Assembly: GCA_037176885.1 (NCBI GenBank) | Contig: JAWWNJ010000052.1 | Coordinates: 1,364,001-1,428,000 of the forward strand | Origin: Favolaschia claudopus | Lineage: Eukaryota > Basidiomycota > Agaricomycetes > Agaricales > Mycenaceae | Length of the DNA: 64,000 nucleotides | Reading direction: 5' to 3' | Shown here: in pieces, positions 54,698 to 64,000 of the stretch | Layout: each line of letters opens with the position of its first letter | Numbering within the stretch: the first letter of the stretch is position 1 | The notes under the pieces: generated by a model | What the model saw: only the letters and a program-made list of their open reading frames with translations | Told to the model about the DNA's origin: nothing | The model's database searches: none | Made by a program: the position numbers and the translations under genes

Positions 54698-55611
54698 TAC
54701 AGGGGAGAAATCAACAAGATACAATGACACGTACCTGCGCATTGGGCAGACGAGAGAGAAAGTTGGCGGTTGGGACGGGGGAGAGGCGAAAGGATAGGAC
54801 AATAAGTGTTCAAAGTCTGAAAGAGGCACATGAGTCGAATGTAACAATCGGAGAACAGAAACGCACCAACGGGGCCAAGGCCCGGGCTCAGGCGAGGGTG
54901 TAAGACGGTTGGATGTGAGAGACGGTCGCTGAGAGTGCTGGCAGACAAATCAGGGGGCGGAGGATGAAGACAATTGAGATTCAACGCACCTTGGCCCCGC
55001 TCAGTCCTTGACTGGGCTGGCTCTAAGCTCGACGAGCGGGTGGCTTGGATGCGAGGTTGGCGGGAATGTGGGCAACGATGGTCTAATATGAGTGAGTATA
55101 GATGCAGCAGAACCAGAGATGAAGATACGCACCGGGAATCCACTCTCTGAATTTCAGCCTGGCTGTGCGATTGATGTCGTCGCCGCCATACCTAGAAGAG
55201 ACGACTTTGAAGTGGCGAGAGCTGGGGTAGTTGAAGGGACTCACCCAGTTCGCTGTCGTCGACGACGACAAGCAAAGTCAAGTTGAGGGGGGAAAGGGGA
55301 GACGTCGAAACGACGAAAAGGGAAGGGAAGAAGGGAAGAGAAGGTGGGGGAAGAGGAAGAGAAGCACAATGTCACAGGTCACAAATACAAACGATCATAT
55401 GATCTGTCAAACTTCTGTCAACAATCACGCCATTGATCCACGTGCCGCGCGGGACTTACTTTTTCATCGAGTTCCTTCCCTGAAGCAACTTGGAGTTTTG
55501 GACTCAATTTGAATACCGGTTGAACTTGAATACCAATAGACTTTCTCTTGTGCATGGATGTTCTGAGCCTCATGTGAAGCAGTTTCCGATGAGGTGATAT
55601 CACCATGATTA
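54698..55611. other. Unassigned, purine-rich
   Basis: On the minus strand several GTGAGT, GTGCGT and CACAG-like sites suggest a gene leader (for example MSSSTTANW before a GTGAGT at about 55245), but no continuous protein emerges. Confidence 0.25.
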
Positions 55612-55796
55612 GAGCCTTTGCGGTGAGCCGCCACACGAACTGGCGGCTCGTGCCACACAACGACTGCTGATGCTACTGGGCCAAGTTAGCCACCTTGAGA
55701 TGTCCTTCATAACAGCTGCTCAGGGTGGCTTACTTGAGACCAGGTGCTTAGTGGGTCGTGAGAAAAATTAGCCGCCAGCAGCTACCGCAAAGGCTC
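55612..55796. mobile_element. MITE of 185 bp, copy 1
   Basis: Ends GAGCCTTTGCGGT and ACCGCAAAGGCTC, flanked by TA. Same sequence as 56951-57135 in opposite orientation. Confidence 0.92.
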
Positions 55797-55884
55797 TATT
55801 ATCATCGCATATGGCGGCTACTGATCCGCATGCCATGGATATCGGCACTACCAGTTCCGGCGCCAAGGATATGTGGCCTATTAA

Positions 55885-56135
55885 CCGTTCTTTAACGAGA
55901 TGGTCTCTCGGCAGTGCAGCATCTCCTTCTCGTAAGTTTAATTTTGTCGTGTTCTCTTGAGGTAGCTGGTTGCGTTCGCTCATTGGTTGACTTTCGTTCA
56001 TTTCACATCACTGCGGCCTGCGGAGTGGATATTTGCTTTCGTGCTCTAAGCTCGACAAATTAGGAATTCATTTCCGTTCATCAGCTCAACAGCTTTTGCA
56101 ACAGCTATGGACTACGCCGCAGGCACGCAAAAACA
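55885..56135. repeat. Inverted counterpart of 51190-51475
   Basis: See 51190-51475. It includes the possible exon end at about 55930 and an acceptor CAACAG at about 56103. Confidence 0.5.
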
Positions 56136-56950
56136 AGAGCTGAGGGTTTGTTTCTCAATTTGCTTCCTGCCGTCTCCCACCATCGATCTCCTTCAGCAGC
56201 CGCCAACCCGAACGCTCGTGCCTTCCTTTTCAAAGCTTCAAGTCTTCAACGCTGCTGGCAGTCTGCTGCGTTGGTTTCTACTCACAACTCTATCGATTAC
56301 GCACTGCTTGGTTGTCGCTCAGTGTCGCTGCGATCTCCAAGAATATCGCTACAGATCTGATGAACCATTGTCAAGTTTCTTTCCATTACTCGTCAAACGG
56401 TCACTTTGTGGCTTCATCTTTGTCATTCAACATTGCTCTACAGCTGTTCATACTCAACGCAATCGAATTGCACTCGAATCAAGCCGTGCCACTGCCTGCC
56501 CTCAACCCCAACAATCTTTTTTTGTTACATTTTTTCAACATGGAGGGTCTGAGAATGCTGGCAAGCCTAATCAATCAACTCATTGAATATTTTCTGCCGT
56601 CCCGTCCCAATTGATCAAATTCAAGGCACTTCATCGGAGCTCGAATGACCGCCGCCTCAATATGGTTCCGAAGATTTACAATTTTTGGGCCAACTAGGTC
56701 CTTGATGAGAACAACAAGCAACACAGTAGGTATTTGGATACAGAGATACTGGGAGACTTCTGACTCTTCATCACTAGATCCTTGAGCTGAATCAAAGCTG
56801 TCGTGGCTTCTGAGGTACGTCGCTGAAAAAGAAAAATCGATTGGCAGCTCGCTTTCCCGGTTCAGATTCCGGTAGTGCATTCCGAGTCCATCGGAGCGAA
56901 GTGCAGCTCGTGCACTCCGTATTCTTCCACTAGTGTTGTTATCGATATTA
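56136..56950. other. No recognisable feature
   Basis: Open frames overlap on both strands without motifs. Confidence 0.35.
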
Positions 56951-57135
56951 GAGCCTTTGCGGTAGCTGCTGGCGGCTAATTTTTCTCACGACCCACTAAG
57001 CACCTGGTCTCAAGTAAGCCACCCTGAGCAGCTGTTATGAAGGACATCTCAAGGTGGCTAACTGGCCCAGTAGCATCAGCAGTCGTTGTGTGGCACGAGC
57101 CGCCAGTTCGTGGTGGCGGCTCACCGCAAAGGCTC
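56951..57135. mobile_element. MITE of 185 bp, copy 2 (inverted)
   Basis: Same family and length as 55612-55796, opposite orientation, TA on both sides. Confidence 0.92.
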
Positions 57136-57503
57136 TATTGACTTCAAACTAACATACAGAGAGCAGCGGGATGTAGAACTCAAGCGAGTCCGCCATTTAT
57201 GTTCAATGTCCATGCCCCGCGGGTGCCGGAGCGAAGCGGAGGCGTATCTTGTCAATCCACTATCAAGGGCCGCGGACTGCTACCACTTCTACAGCGGCTC
57301 TGGGATCTAAGCGGCAGCCATGGATCAAATCCCTTTTTCCTGACGTGTGCAACAGTGTGGTAGGGTGTTGGTAGAGTAGATAGTCATGTGATGTAGACAG
57401 CGTGTGTATCTATTCCCTTGCCTCTTGCCATCGTCGTCCGCCTGCGGAGGGCCATCCCTAGCAACCCCGGGACCCCACCGCAACAGCCTTATCCTACATA
57501 TTA

Positions 57504-57703
57504 GCCTGTTTGCGATGCAGCCATTGAATGGCTAATGGCTAAATAAGTGTCCAGATTCCGGCGTATTAACAAAAAGTACCTCCGGTTCGAGTATCCAAAT
57601 TTCATTCCAGGCAGCTCTCCTTGAAAGTTTAGCACCATCAAAGTTTCCTAATACGGAAATCGGTAGCCATTCAATGGCTCCAATGGCTCTTCGCAAAACC
57701 CTC
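57504..57703. mobile_element. MITE, 200 bp, TA-flanked, imperfect TIR
   Basis: AGCCATTGAATGGCTAATGGC near the left is mirrored near the right; the outermost bases match only partly. TA at 57502-57503 and 57704-57705. Confidence 0.65.
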
Positions 57704-57889
57704 TATTATGGTGCGCTCGGCCTAAACACCACCAAATAGGTCCCATCATTGATGGGATCATTTATGTCTCAAATCGACCGAAGGAAAAAATTTAAATTTA
57801 AATTTAAATTGTATTTTTTGCTGCACCAATTGGGGCCAGGCAGAGTTGTTGAAACATACCAGGAAACCTCAGCAGCGAGGTCACGGAGG

Positions 57890-58335
57890 TCTCTGAGAGT
57901 CACTCCGGCAGCGGATTTGGATTTGGATTTGATGGGATTTAGCTGATGGGTGACGATCAGTCACCAATCAGTCAACGTTGCCAACTGATGACGGGACTTC
58001 CCGCCAAACTGCCTGCGCATTGTCTCGTCGGCATTTTCCCGCCATCCCGCTCCATTTCCCGCCGTGCCTGCGCTGGCACTTAAGAGGTCTGCTGTAGCAA
58101 TAAAATTGGGCAGGCAACATATAGTAATCAAAGCACACCGTTTTCACAAAGTGCGCCGTTCTGGAGGCAAGCAATGGGCTCAATGAAGGAGCTCGTCGTC
58201 GTCGCCGACGAGCAGGCATGTTGCAAACACAACGGCGGCTAACGTCGGACATTCCGCGGACTACGTTACATACAGACATCAGTTCCACCATCAAATCCAA
58301 ATCCTGCTCCGCTGCCGGAGTAACCCTGAGAGCTG
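57890..58335. mobile_element. TIR element, about 445 bp
   Basis: GTCACTCCGGCAGCGGA with GGATTTGGATTTGATGG following is matched inverted at 58289-58330. The outer edge and target duplication are unclear. It contains TCAGTTGG- and CAGTCACC-type palindromes. Confidence 0.65.
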
Positions 58336-58519
58336 TCAGGGGAACCCCGCGCTTCCCCGACCCGCTCCGCTACTGCTCCGCTATTCCTTGCATCACTCCA
58401 GCCTTCTCCGGTCCGGGCAAGCCGGACTAACTCGGAGAGATGTGTCCGCACGTGAATGTCATGTGAGTTGAGAAGGCGGCTTGATCCGAACCTAGTGACA
58501 ATTTCAATGAAAACACTAA

Positions 58520-59175
58520 GCAAGGCAGGTCGCGCTCTATTCGATCCGCGCTGTGAGATGGAGGGAAGATGCAGGAAGAAGAGGTCTTGTGTGGGTGTGT
58601 GGGAGGTTCGGCCGTTCCGGCCGGGGGGCTTTTGCGCGAGCTGCGGAAAAGCCCAAGCCGGGAATGCGGAACGCGGCAACGGCCGAACCTGCACGCCAGG
58701 GCCGCCGAAGGTCAAGAAGGAGACCAAAAGAGCAGCCCAAGCGGAGCAAAGAAAGATTGGGAAACGGGAGGAGGGTGGGAAAAAACGCGTTGACGAGTGA
58801 GGAGTACGACGAGCGAGTCTACTACAGTCGTCGTGAAAGCAAAGAATATGAGATCAGACTAATCTGATCTGAAAGTGTGACGGCGGGATCGGCATCTCTT
58901 GACTGCCTTGCCTCCCACTAAGCCGGCTCGTCCCTCGCCTGTATTAGCTCACTGCAAGGCAGGTCGCGCTCTATTCGATCCGCGCTGTGAGATGGAGGGA
59001 AGATGCAGGAAGAAGAGGTCTTGTGTGGGTTGTGTGGGAGGTTCGGCCGTTCCGGCCGGGGGGCTTTTGCGCGAGCTGCGGAAAAGCCCAAGCCGGGAAT
59101 GCGGAACGCGGCAACGGCCGAACCTGCACGCCAGGGCCGCCGAAGGTCAAGAAGGAGACCAAAAGAGCAGCCCAA
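58520..59175. repeat. Duplicated 221-bp block (58520-58740, 58954-59175)
   Basis: Two nearly identical copies (one single-base indel in the GTGGGT run) start GCAAGGCAGGTCGCGC and end AGCAGCCCAA. The second copy directly precedes the tail side of the tyrosine recombinase gene, so it may be the terminal repeat of that element. Confidence 0.85.
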
Positions 59176-59391
59176 CTGAGCGAACTCCAAGGGCCACAGG
59201 CCCGCGCGAGGGCGACTGAGGGCCCGAGGACCCCACACAAGAGCAAGGGAAGGAACAGGGAGGGACGAAGAGATTTTATTTGTAAGACAAATACATGCAA
59301 GTGCTAGGGCGATGGTGAGGACAGCGATGTAATATTAGAAGGCGAAGGGAAGTTGTAAGGGAAGAGGAAGGTACAAAAGGGGTGCAAGAAG

Positions 59392-60972
59392 CTATTCGTC
59401 AAAGTCGAGACGGTCAATGTTGGGAGGAATGCCGTGGACGTGCGCGAATTCGGCTATACGAGAATCCAAAGCACGGGATATAGCCAAAGGAAGGATCTGT
59501 GCGAGGCGGCGCCAGTAAATTAGGAAACACAGTGACGACCAACCCCCGAGCTTCATAATGACTTCCGGAGCGACACCGTCCGAGAGCAAGGCGAGGGAGC
59601 CGCCAATGCGGTAGCTATGGCCGAAGACTAGGTCGAGTCCCTTCTCACGAAAGACGGCTGCAGAGTCGGCAAGGAAGGTCTCCTTAGTGAGAAAATGCCA
59701 GCCCGAAGGAAGGCAAAACCCGAAGAGCGGCGTGTCAGGAGGAGGCGAGTGGTTGATGCGCTCGTGATTGTCAAAAGCCCAAACGGGGCAGAGGTCGGCA
59801 TCGCGTTCGGTGATGGAGGTGAGGATCAACTCGCCGCCTTGTGTCGAGGTGGTCTTGGTCCAAACGAGGTGAACTGCGCAGACGTCGCGCGCGTTCACTT
59901 TCGACCGCGCCATCCGAGTTGAACGGCATGTGTGACGCTGCGGGGAGAATTTGGCCCGACTCGGGACCACAAATTCGCCGAGGCGACGACAGCCCCAGAA
60001 ACAGGCTGTGGCGACCGCCCAACAAGCAGCACCACGCGGGGAATTGGGGTCAAGAGAACCGCGGTAGGCACGCAGATGTTCGCGTGTTATCGGACCGCGG
60101 GGAGGACGCATGAAACCGACACCATTCTTGTCGGCCGACTTCTTCAGAGCGGGAAGCCAGCCCTCGTTTCCGTGCCAAGGTGCGTCATTGTAATGATGCC
60201 AGAGGCGAAGGCCGTTGAGCCAGTTTCTGATGCAGCTTCCCGTGTATGTTCCAATAGCGTTGGCAACGAAGGCGGCGAGGAGGAAGCGATCAGCGGGCAT
60301 GCGTGCATTTTCCCCAATACCCTCAAGGTCGCAGAACTGATGAAATCGGAGAAGTCCTGCACCATAGGATTGGCGGGTGTCGGGTTCATGCGCCGCGAGC
60401 ATCCCGTTAAAGATTTTCACCTGGAGGTTGAGGGATAAACCGGCCTTGTCCATCGCATTGTGCGCGATCGACGAATGCGGTGAAGTCCATAGGAGGAGGC
60501 GCCGGTCTGCCGGGACGTGTGGGCGATGCATACTGGGTACGAGGGTGTTCGCCGCCTTCGCCTTTTGCACCTTCTTATAAGGGAGGAAGGAAGCTGCTGC
60601 CTTGCGGACGTCGGCGACCGACAGGTGATGGTCCAGCGCCCTTGTAGATGACGAGATGTGCTCGTCGTCGAAAGGCGTAGATGCGGGCGTGCGGGGGAGG
60701 TTGGTGCAATTAACTAAGGGAGGGCCTAGGGGCGATGCGGATGATGTTGAAACGGAGGGGACGTGTGAAGGTGGAATGAGTAGTGGGCGACCAAAGTCAG
60801 GGACGAGGAGCGGGTTCGGCGCTGGGCATGGTTTTCCGACTATTCCGCTGGGTGTTTCCCGGGAAAATTCGGAAAAAGAAATAAAAGAAAAAGAATTTCC
60901 GAAGACTTCCGGCGTGCCGGTAAACTTTGATCGATTCAAGTCCAAACCGCTATCTACCCCAGAAACGTGCAT
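59392..60972 (-). CDS. Tyrosine recombinase (DIRS/Crypton-like type)
   Basis: A 526-residue open frame with no break. The N-terminal 170 or so residues are low complexity (Ser/Pro) and the true start may be an internal Met such as the one before HRPHVPADRR. The core has an N-terminal SAM-like domain (DTRQSYGAGLLRFHQFC). The catalytic set is Arg in CFWGCRRLGE, KTTSTQGG, CPVWAF, HSYRIGG (HxxR, about 59600-59623), GGWSS (W) and the Tyr in LIYWRR (about 59506-59520). So R, H-x-x-R, W and Y are all present, as needed for phosphotyrosine strand exchange. No RT lies next to it in the window. Its 5' end overlaps the last 19 bases of the large gene upstream. Autonomous activity is possible but inferred. 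Confidence 0.85.
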   Translation of the reverse strand: MHVSGVDSGLDLNRSKFTGTPEVFGNSFSFISFSEFSRETPSGIVGKPCPAPNPLLVPDFGRPLLIPPSHVPSVSTSSASPLGPPLVNCTNLPRTPASTPFDDEHISSSTRALDHHLSVADVRKAAASFLPYKKVQKAKAANTLVPSMHRPHVPADRRLLLWTSPHSSIAHNAMDKAGLSLNLQVKIFNGMLAAHEPDTRQSYGAGLLRFHQFCDLEGIGENARMPADRFLLAAFVANAIGTYTGSCIRNWLNGLRLWHHYNDAPWHGNEGWLPALKKSADKNGVGFMRPPRGPITREHLRAYRGSLDPNSPRGAACWAVATACFWGCRRLGEFVVPSRAKFSPQRHTCRSTRMARSKVNARDVCAVHLVWTKTTSTQGGELILTSITERDADLCPVWAFDNHERINHSPPPDTPLFGFCLPSGWHFLTKETFLADSAAVFREKGLDLVFGHSYRIGGSLALLSDGVAPEVIMKLGGWSSLCFLIYWRRLAQILPLAISRALDSRIAEFAHVHGIPPNIDRLDFDE

Positions 60973-63900
60973 CTCCTCCCCTTGTCGACGCCCCTACATC
61001 CAGAAAGTTGCCCGCATTGTCGGCAAGCCACAGTGCAAGGTGCTTTACAATTGTAAATATCGCTACCACCCGGGCAAGAGTCCTTTCGGCATCGACGACA
61101 TGACCGAATATTCTGTCGCTTCCGCTTCTCGATAGGGACCTCGCGACGTCGAGGCTCGGCTAAAATTTTGCGGCGTTTGCTGCTCGGCCTGTGAGTAAAA
61201 TCAAACATTGGATCGGGAGTACACACCCGGATGGTTCTGCAGGTACATCAACGACAGGGATATGTGCTTCAATTATGGAATGCTCTGCCCTGTAAGAAAT
61301 ATATTATATGAGATGGGTTGATCTACAGTGCGAATCCACTTACGGGTCTAGTGAATGAGAAACAGGCGGTCCCGAGTCTCCCACCGAGTCTGCAGATGGC
61401 AAGTAAATTTCTTCGGTGACTGGGTTGCTGTTGCTGATCCCAGAAGGCGGACCCGGATTCTTTGGTACATCAGCAGCATCGACAAACAAATCCATTGACG
61501 TTTTCTGCGCGGGAGAAGATGTAGGTGGTTCGAGCAGTGGAGTGGACATGGATATGTCGACCGAGAGCGTGGGGATGCCTTCAAAGTCTTCCACCACGCC
61601 CTTGGATGGAGGAATCGAAGTCGCCGTGTCCCCAGCGATGAACGAAGGGAACGGGAGATCCGGCGCAAGAAAAATCTCTCGTGTCTTGTTGACAAGAGAG
61701 ATTTTATCGGCGATTAACTCCTGTGATGCACGGATGTTGCTGTTCTTCTGCCATGTCTTTGCATATGCTGCGAGAAGTTCAGCCGTGATGAAGAATCGGT
61801 CTTTACCGTCTGCCGTCCTATTCCACTCCTGCGCAAATTTAATAAGATCAATTTTACCCTTTCCGAGAGCGCTGGCTTTGCCGGCGTACGCGTGATGTTT
61901 GATTCCGGTGAAGAAATACTTCCGAGCCTCAGGAGTGGTTGGGGGCACAGCTGGGAGAGCGAGCCCTTGCTTGCGTCGCAACCAATCATCATTTTTGTTG
62001 AGTTTGAAACGAGCGGCTGCGGTTTCAGAATAGGGTTCCATGGCAAGACGAACACGCAACGATTCTGATATAAGTTTAATTCATAGGCAGCAGTAATAAA
62101 ATTTTCGAGCAAGTCACTGACCGGGAATGGGAACGACGCCAAACTTTTCGTCTGTACGCGCATAAAGATCGCCATTGATCCAATGCGAATATGAACTAGC
62201 CCCGTCGACTATATCGGAAAGATAGTTGAGAAGGAACGAAACTCGGTTGATGAGACTCAATGAATGATGATAATCCCAGTTTGCGCCGAATACGTGCTTT
62301 GCAAACGCCTGTAGTAATTCACTGTGAGACGTTCCAATTCAGATGTCTTGAAATACAGCAACATACTTGGAGGTTGTACGCTGTACGGTGATCAGTGAGC
62401 GAGTTTACTGTCAGCCTTGCACCGGCTATATTTTTTTTTGGCATGGGTCAGTTAAACAGGTTTATAAGAGGTTGAACATACCGTGAAGAGCTCCAAATTT
62501 CCGATAGATGTCGCCGTGTGGCCCGCCTTCAACATTGTTCGTCCCACGGAGACATTTGAACAAGTCCAAACCATGCTTATCCACTCCAATGCGCTCATAG
62601 AGAACAACACCCGGAAGGTCAGATAGATACCCTTCGCGTGCCAGCTCCAAAACAGCGTTGGCTTTCTGACGGGCGGCCGGGCTGAAGAGGGGTTGCTGAG
62701 TACAGTGGTGGCAAATAGAAATTGCCGTGGCTTTTTGGCCAAAATCTTGCTGTATACTTCACCGAATGACCTGAAATAAAATGTAGAGATAAATATATGA
62801 TACCTCTGTACTGCTTAGACCACTCAGTTATATATTACGCCCTGACAATGCATCAATAACAGGACAGTTTCTTATTATTGCCATATCTGGAAAGACTCAA
62901 TGTATCCTCAGCAAAAAAGTGTCACAATAGGATGAAAGTACTTGAGAAACAGTCCTAGTTTTCACTTTTGTTGAATGGAATTGACCCTCATTTGAGCTCA
63001 CAACAACCGCTCAGAGTTGGCTATTTTCACACAAAATAGCTAAAATGACCTACTTCGAGCGGCTGTTGTGAGCTCAAATGACGATCAATTCCAGTCAATC
63101 AAAGTGAGAACTGGCATTGTTTTTCAAGTACTTTTATCCTATTATGACACTTTTTTGCTGAGGGTACATTGTGTTTTTCCGGATATGGCAAAAAACGGAA
63201 ACCATCCATTATTGATGCATTGTCAGTGCATGATATATTGTCGAGTGTTCTAAGAGGTACAGAAGTATCACATACCCATCTCTACATCTTATTTGAGGTC
63301 ATCCGGTGAAGTATACATCGAGATTTTTACCAAAAAGCCACGGCAATTTGACCAATTTCTATTTGCCACCACTGTATCAGCATCAAGCGCGTTTCCAAAG
63401 ACATTGTATATATGCTGGATCATGGGGACGAGGATATTCGGGCTTGGAACGTGTCGCGGTGTTCTTTTCTTGATATAATCGGGATTCCGAGCCAGCATTT
63501 GATCGAATGTGATGCCATACACCCTGCGGCAGACCTCGTCGACGCGCGCGCGGACAGTTGGATCCCATCGCATGAGGTGATCTCGGAGAGCGCAGAGAAA
63601 GGCTGCACGAAGTCCATGATTAGTGGCGATTGGAATCATATGGAATGCGTGGAAGATATCCGAGTATAAATTCGTTCGGCGTCATCGGGGGTATCAACAA
63701 GTTTTCGAAGGATGCAGAGAAGGTCATCCTCCAGCGGTTGCGTGTCGGAGGTTCCGTAGTCGACAGCAGAGTGGGGTCTTTTTTCGCCTGCAAGATATGG
63801 CTTCAATTGCGCAAACAAGCGACGAGTATTTTATTATACCTTGCTTTCGGTTCCCCGTTGTTTCCGTCCTCTGGTTGTGCGCTTCGAGCATCTGTAAATT

Positions 63901-64000
63901 TTCCTGAAGCTGTTCATGATCTGCGCTGCCCGGATCACTGCGTTCTGGGTCCAGGACGCAATCGTCATCAGACTCAGAGTCAGAATCAGCGGCGCCGTCT
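60954..64000 (-). pseudogene. Large multi-exon gene with Cys-rich tail, 5' end off the window
   Basis: Exons at 64000-63840, 63787-63375, 62700-62482, 62425-62367, 62308-62122, 62064-61344, 61289-61227 and 61188-60954 join in phase over seven short introns, one of them interrupted by a MITE. Recognisable segments are HLMRWDPTVRARVDEVCRRVYG, LELAREGYLSDLPGV, CLRGTNNVEGGPHGDIYRKF, SYSHWINGDLYART and NDDWLRRKQGLALP. A C-terminal Cys cluster (CRRC, C, C, C, CRQC, C, C) suggests zinc binding. The start is not seen. One base is out of frame at about 63664. I recognise a multicopy-looking agaricomycete protein but no function. It is disabled by the MITE at 62703-63374 and by the frame break. Confidence 0.7.
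62703..63374. mobile_element. 672-bp MITE inserted in an exon
   Basis: Inverted ends CAGTGGTGGCAAATAGAAAT of about 90 bp, TA at 62701-62702 and 63375-63376. Removing it together with one TA makes the surrounding gene read LDADTQQPLF without a break. Two other copies are at 44602-46175 and 54450-54697. Confidence 0.93.

Noticed and set aside
59392..60972. Starship captain (DUF3435) recombinase
   Set aside because: The catalytic order fits any tyrosine recombinase, but the sequence blocks do not look like that family and no Starship boundary is visible.
62452..62742. Short minus-strand protein starting MAKKPRQFLFATTV
   Set aside because: The start lies in the MITE terminal repeat; the true exon is read in another frame (62700-62482).

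Overview
The window looks like an accessory, transposon-dense segment of a filamentous basidiomycete genome, most likely an agaricomycete. The evidence is short GT-AG introns of roughly 40-60 nt, a multi-intron microsomal P450, a BRCT-domain gene, and a TE community of chromodomain Ty3/Gypsy, Ty1/Copia, an APE-type LINE with RNase H, a tyrosine-recombinase gene, Helitron-like ends and many TA-flanked MITEs. Genes of bacterial type (operons, Shine-Dalgarno sites) are absent. The species call is inference.

1-12.6 kb: a cytochrome P450 gene on the minus strand (start codon at 12575, stop at 26) is split inside its second exon by a complete 10.1-kb Ty3/Gypsy chromovirus (2202-12297). The chromovirus has two LTRs that differ at only two sites, a 5-bp target duplication GTGCC, gag, protease-RT-RNase H-integrase, a chromodomain and an extra intron-containing ORF of unknown function between pol and the 3' LTR. 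If the insertion is removed, the P450 reading frame closes precisely. 12.6-21.2 kb: degraded LINE ORF1 zinc knuckles, two hypothetical genes diverging from a MITE, an AT-rich stretch, a Helitron-like 3' end and a 511-bp MITE.

21.2-32.4 kb: a Copia RNase H scrap, a 5'-truncated LINE copy, then a full-length LINE (23883-32403) with a 13-bp target duplication and poly(A). That LINE is interrupted by two later insertions. 32.5-43.3 kb: several TIR elements (one of 1.27 kb with 8-bp duplications and an array of TTCGGATAA motifs), an apparently intact BRCT gene (34481-35368), and a Copia gag with a leader that carries a Harbinger-type MITE. 43.3-59.2 kb: mainly non-coding, made of nested and duplicated MITEs and unexplained repeats.

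59.4-64 kb: a tyrosine recombinase gene (minus strand) lies directly downstream of a large multi-exon gene of unknown function with a Cys-rich tail. That gene is interrupted by a 672-bp MITE whose removal restores the frame, and it runs off the window end. Most recognised genes belong to mobile elements. The host genes seen are the P450, the BRCT gene, three or four hypotheticals and possibly the Cys-rich gene. There is no evidence for a metabolic cluster.
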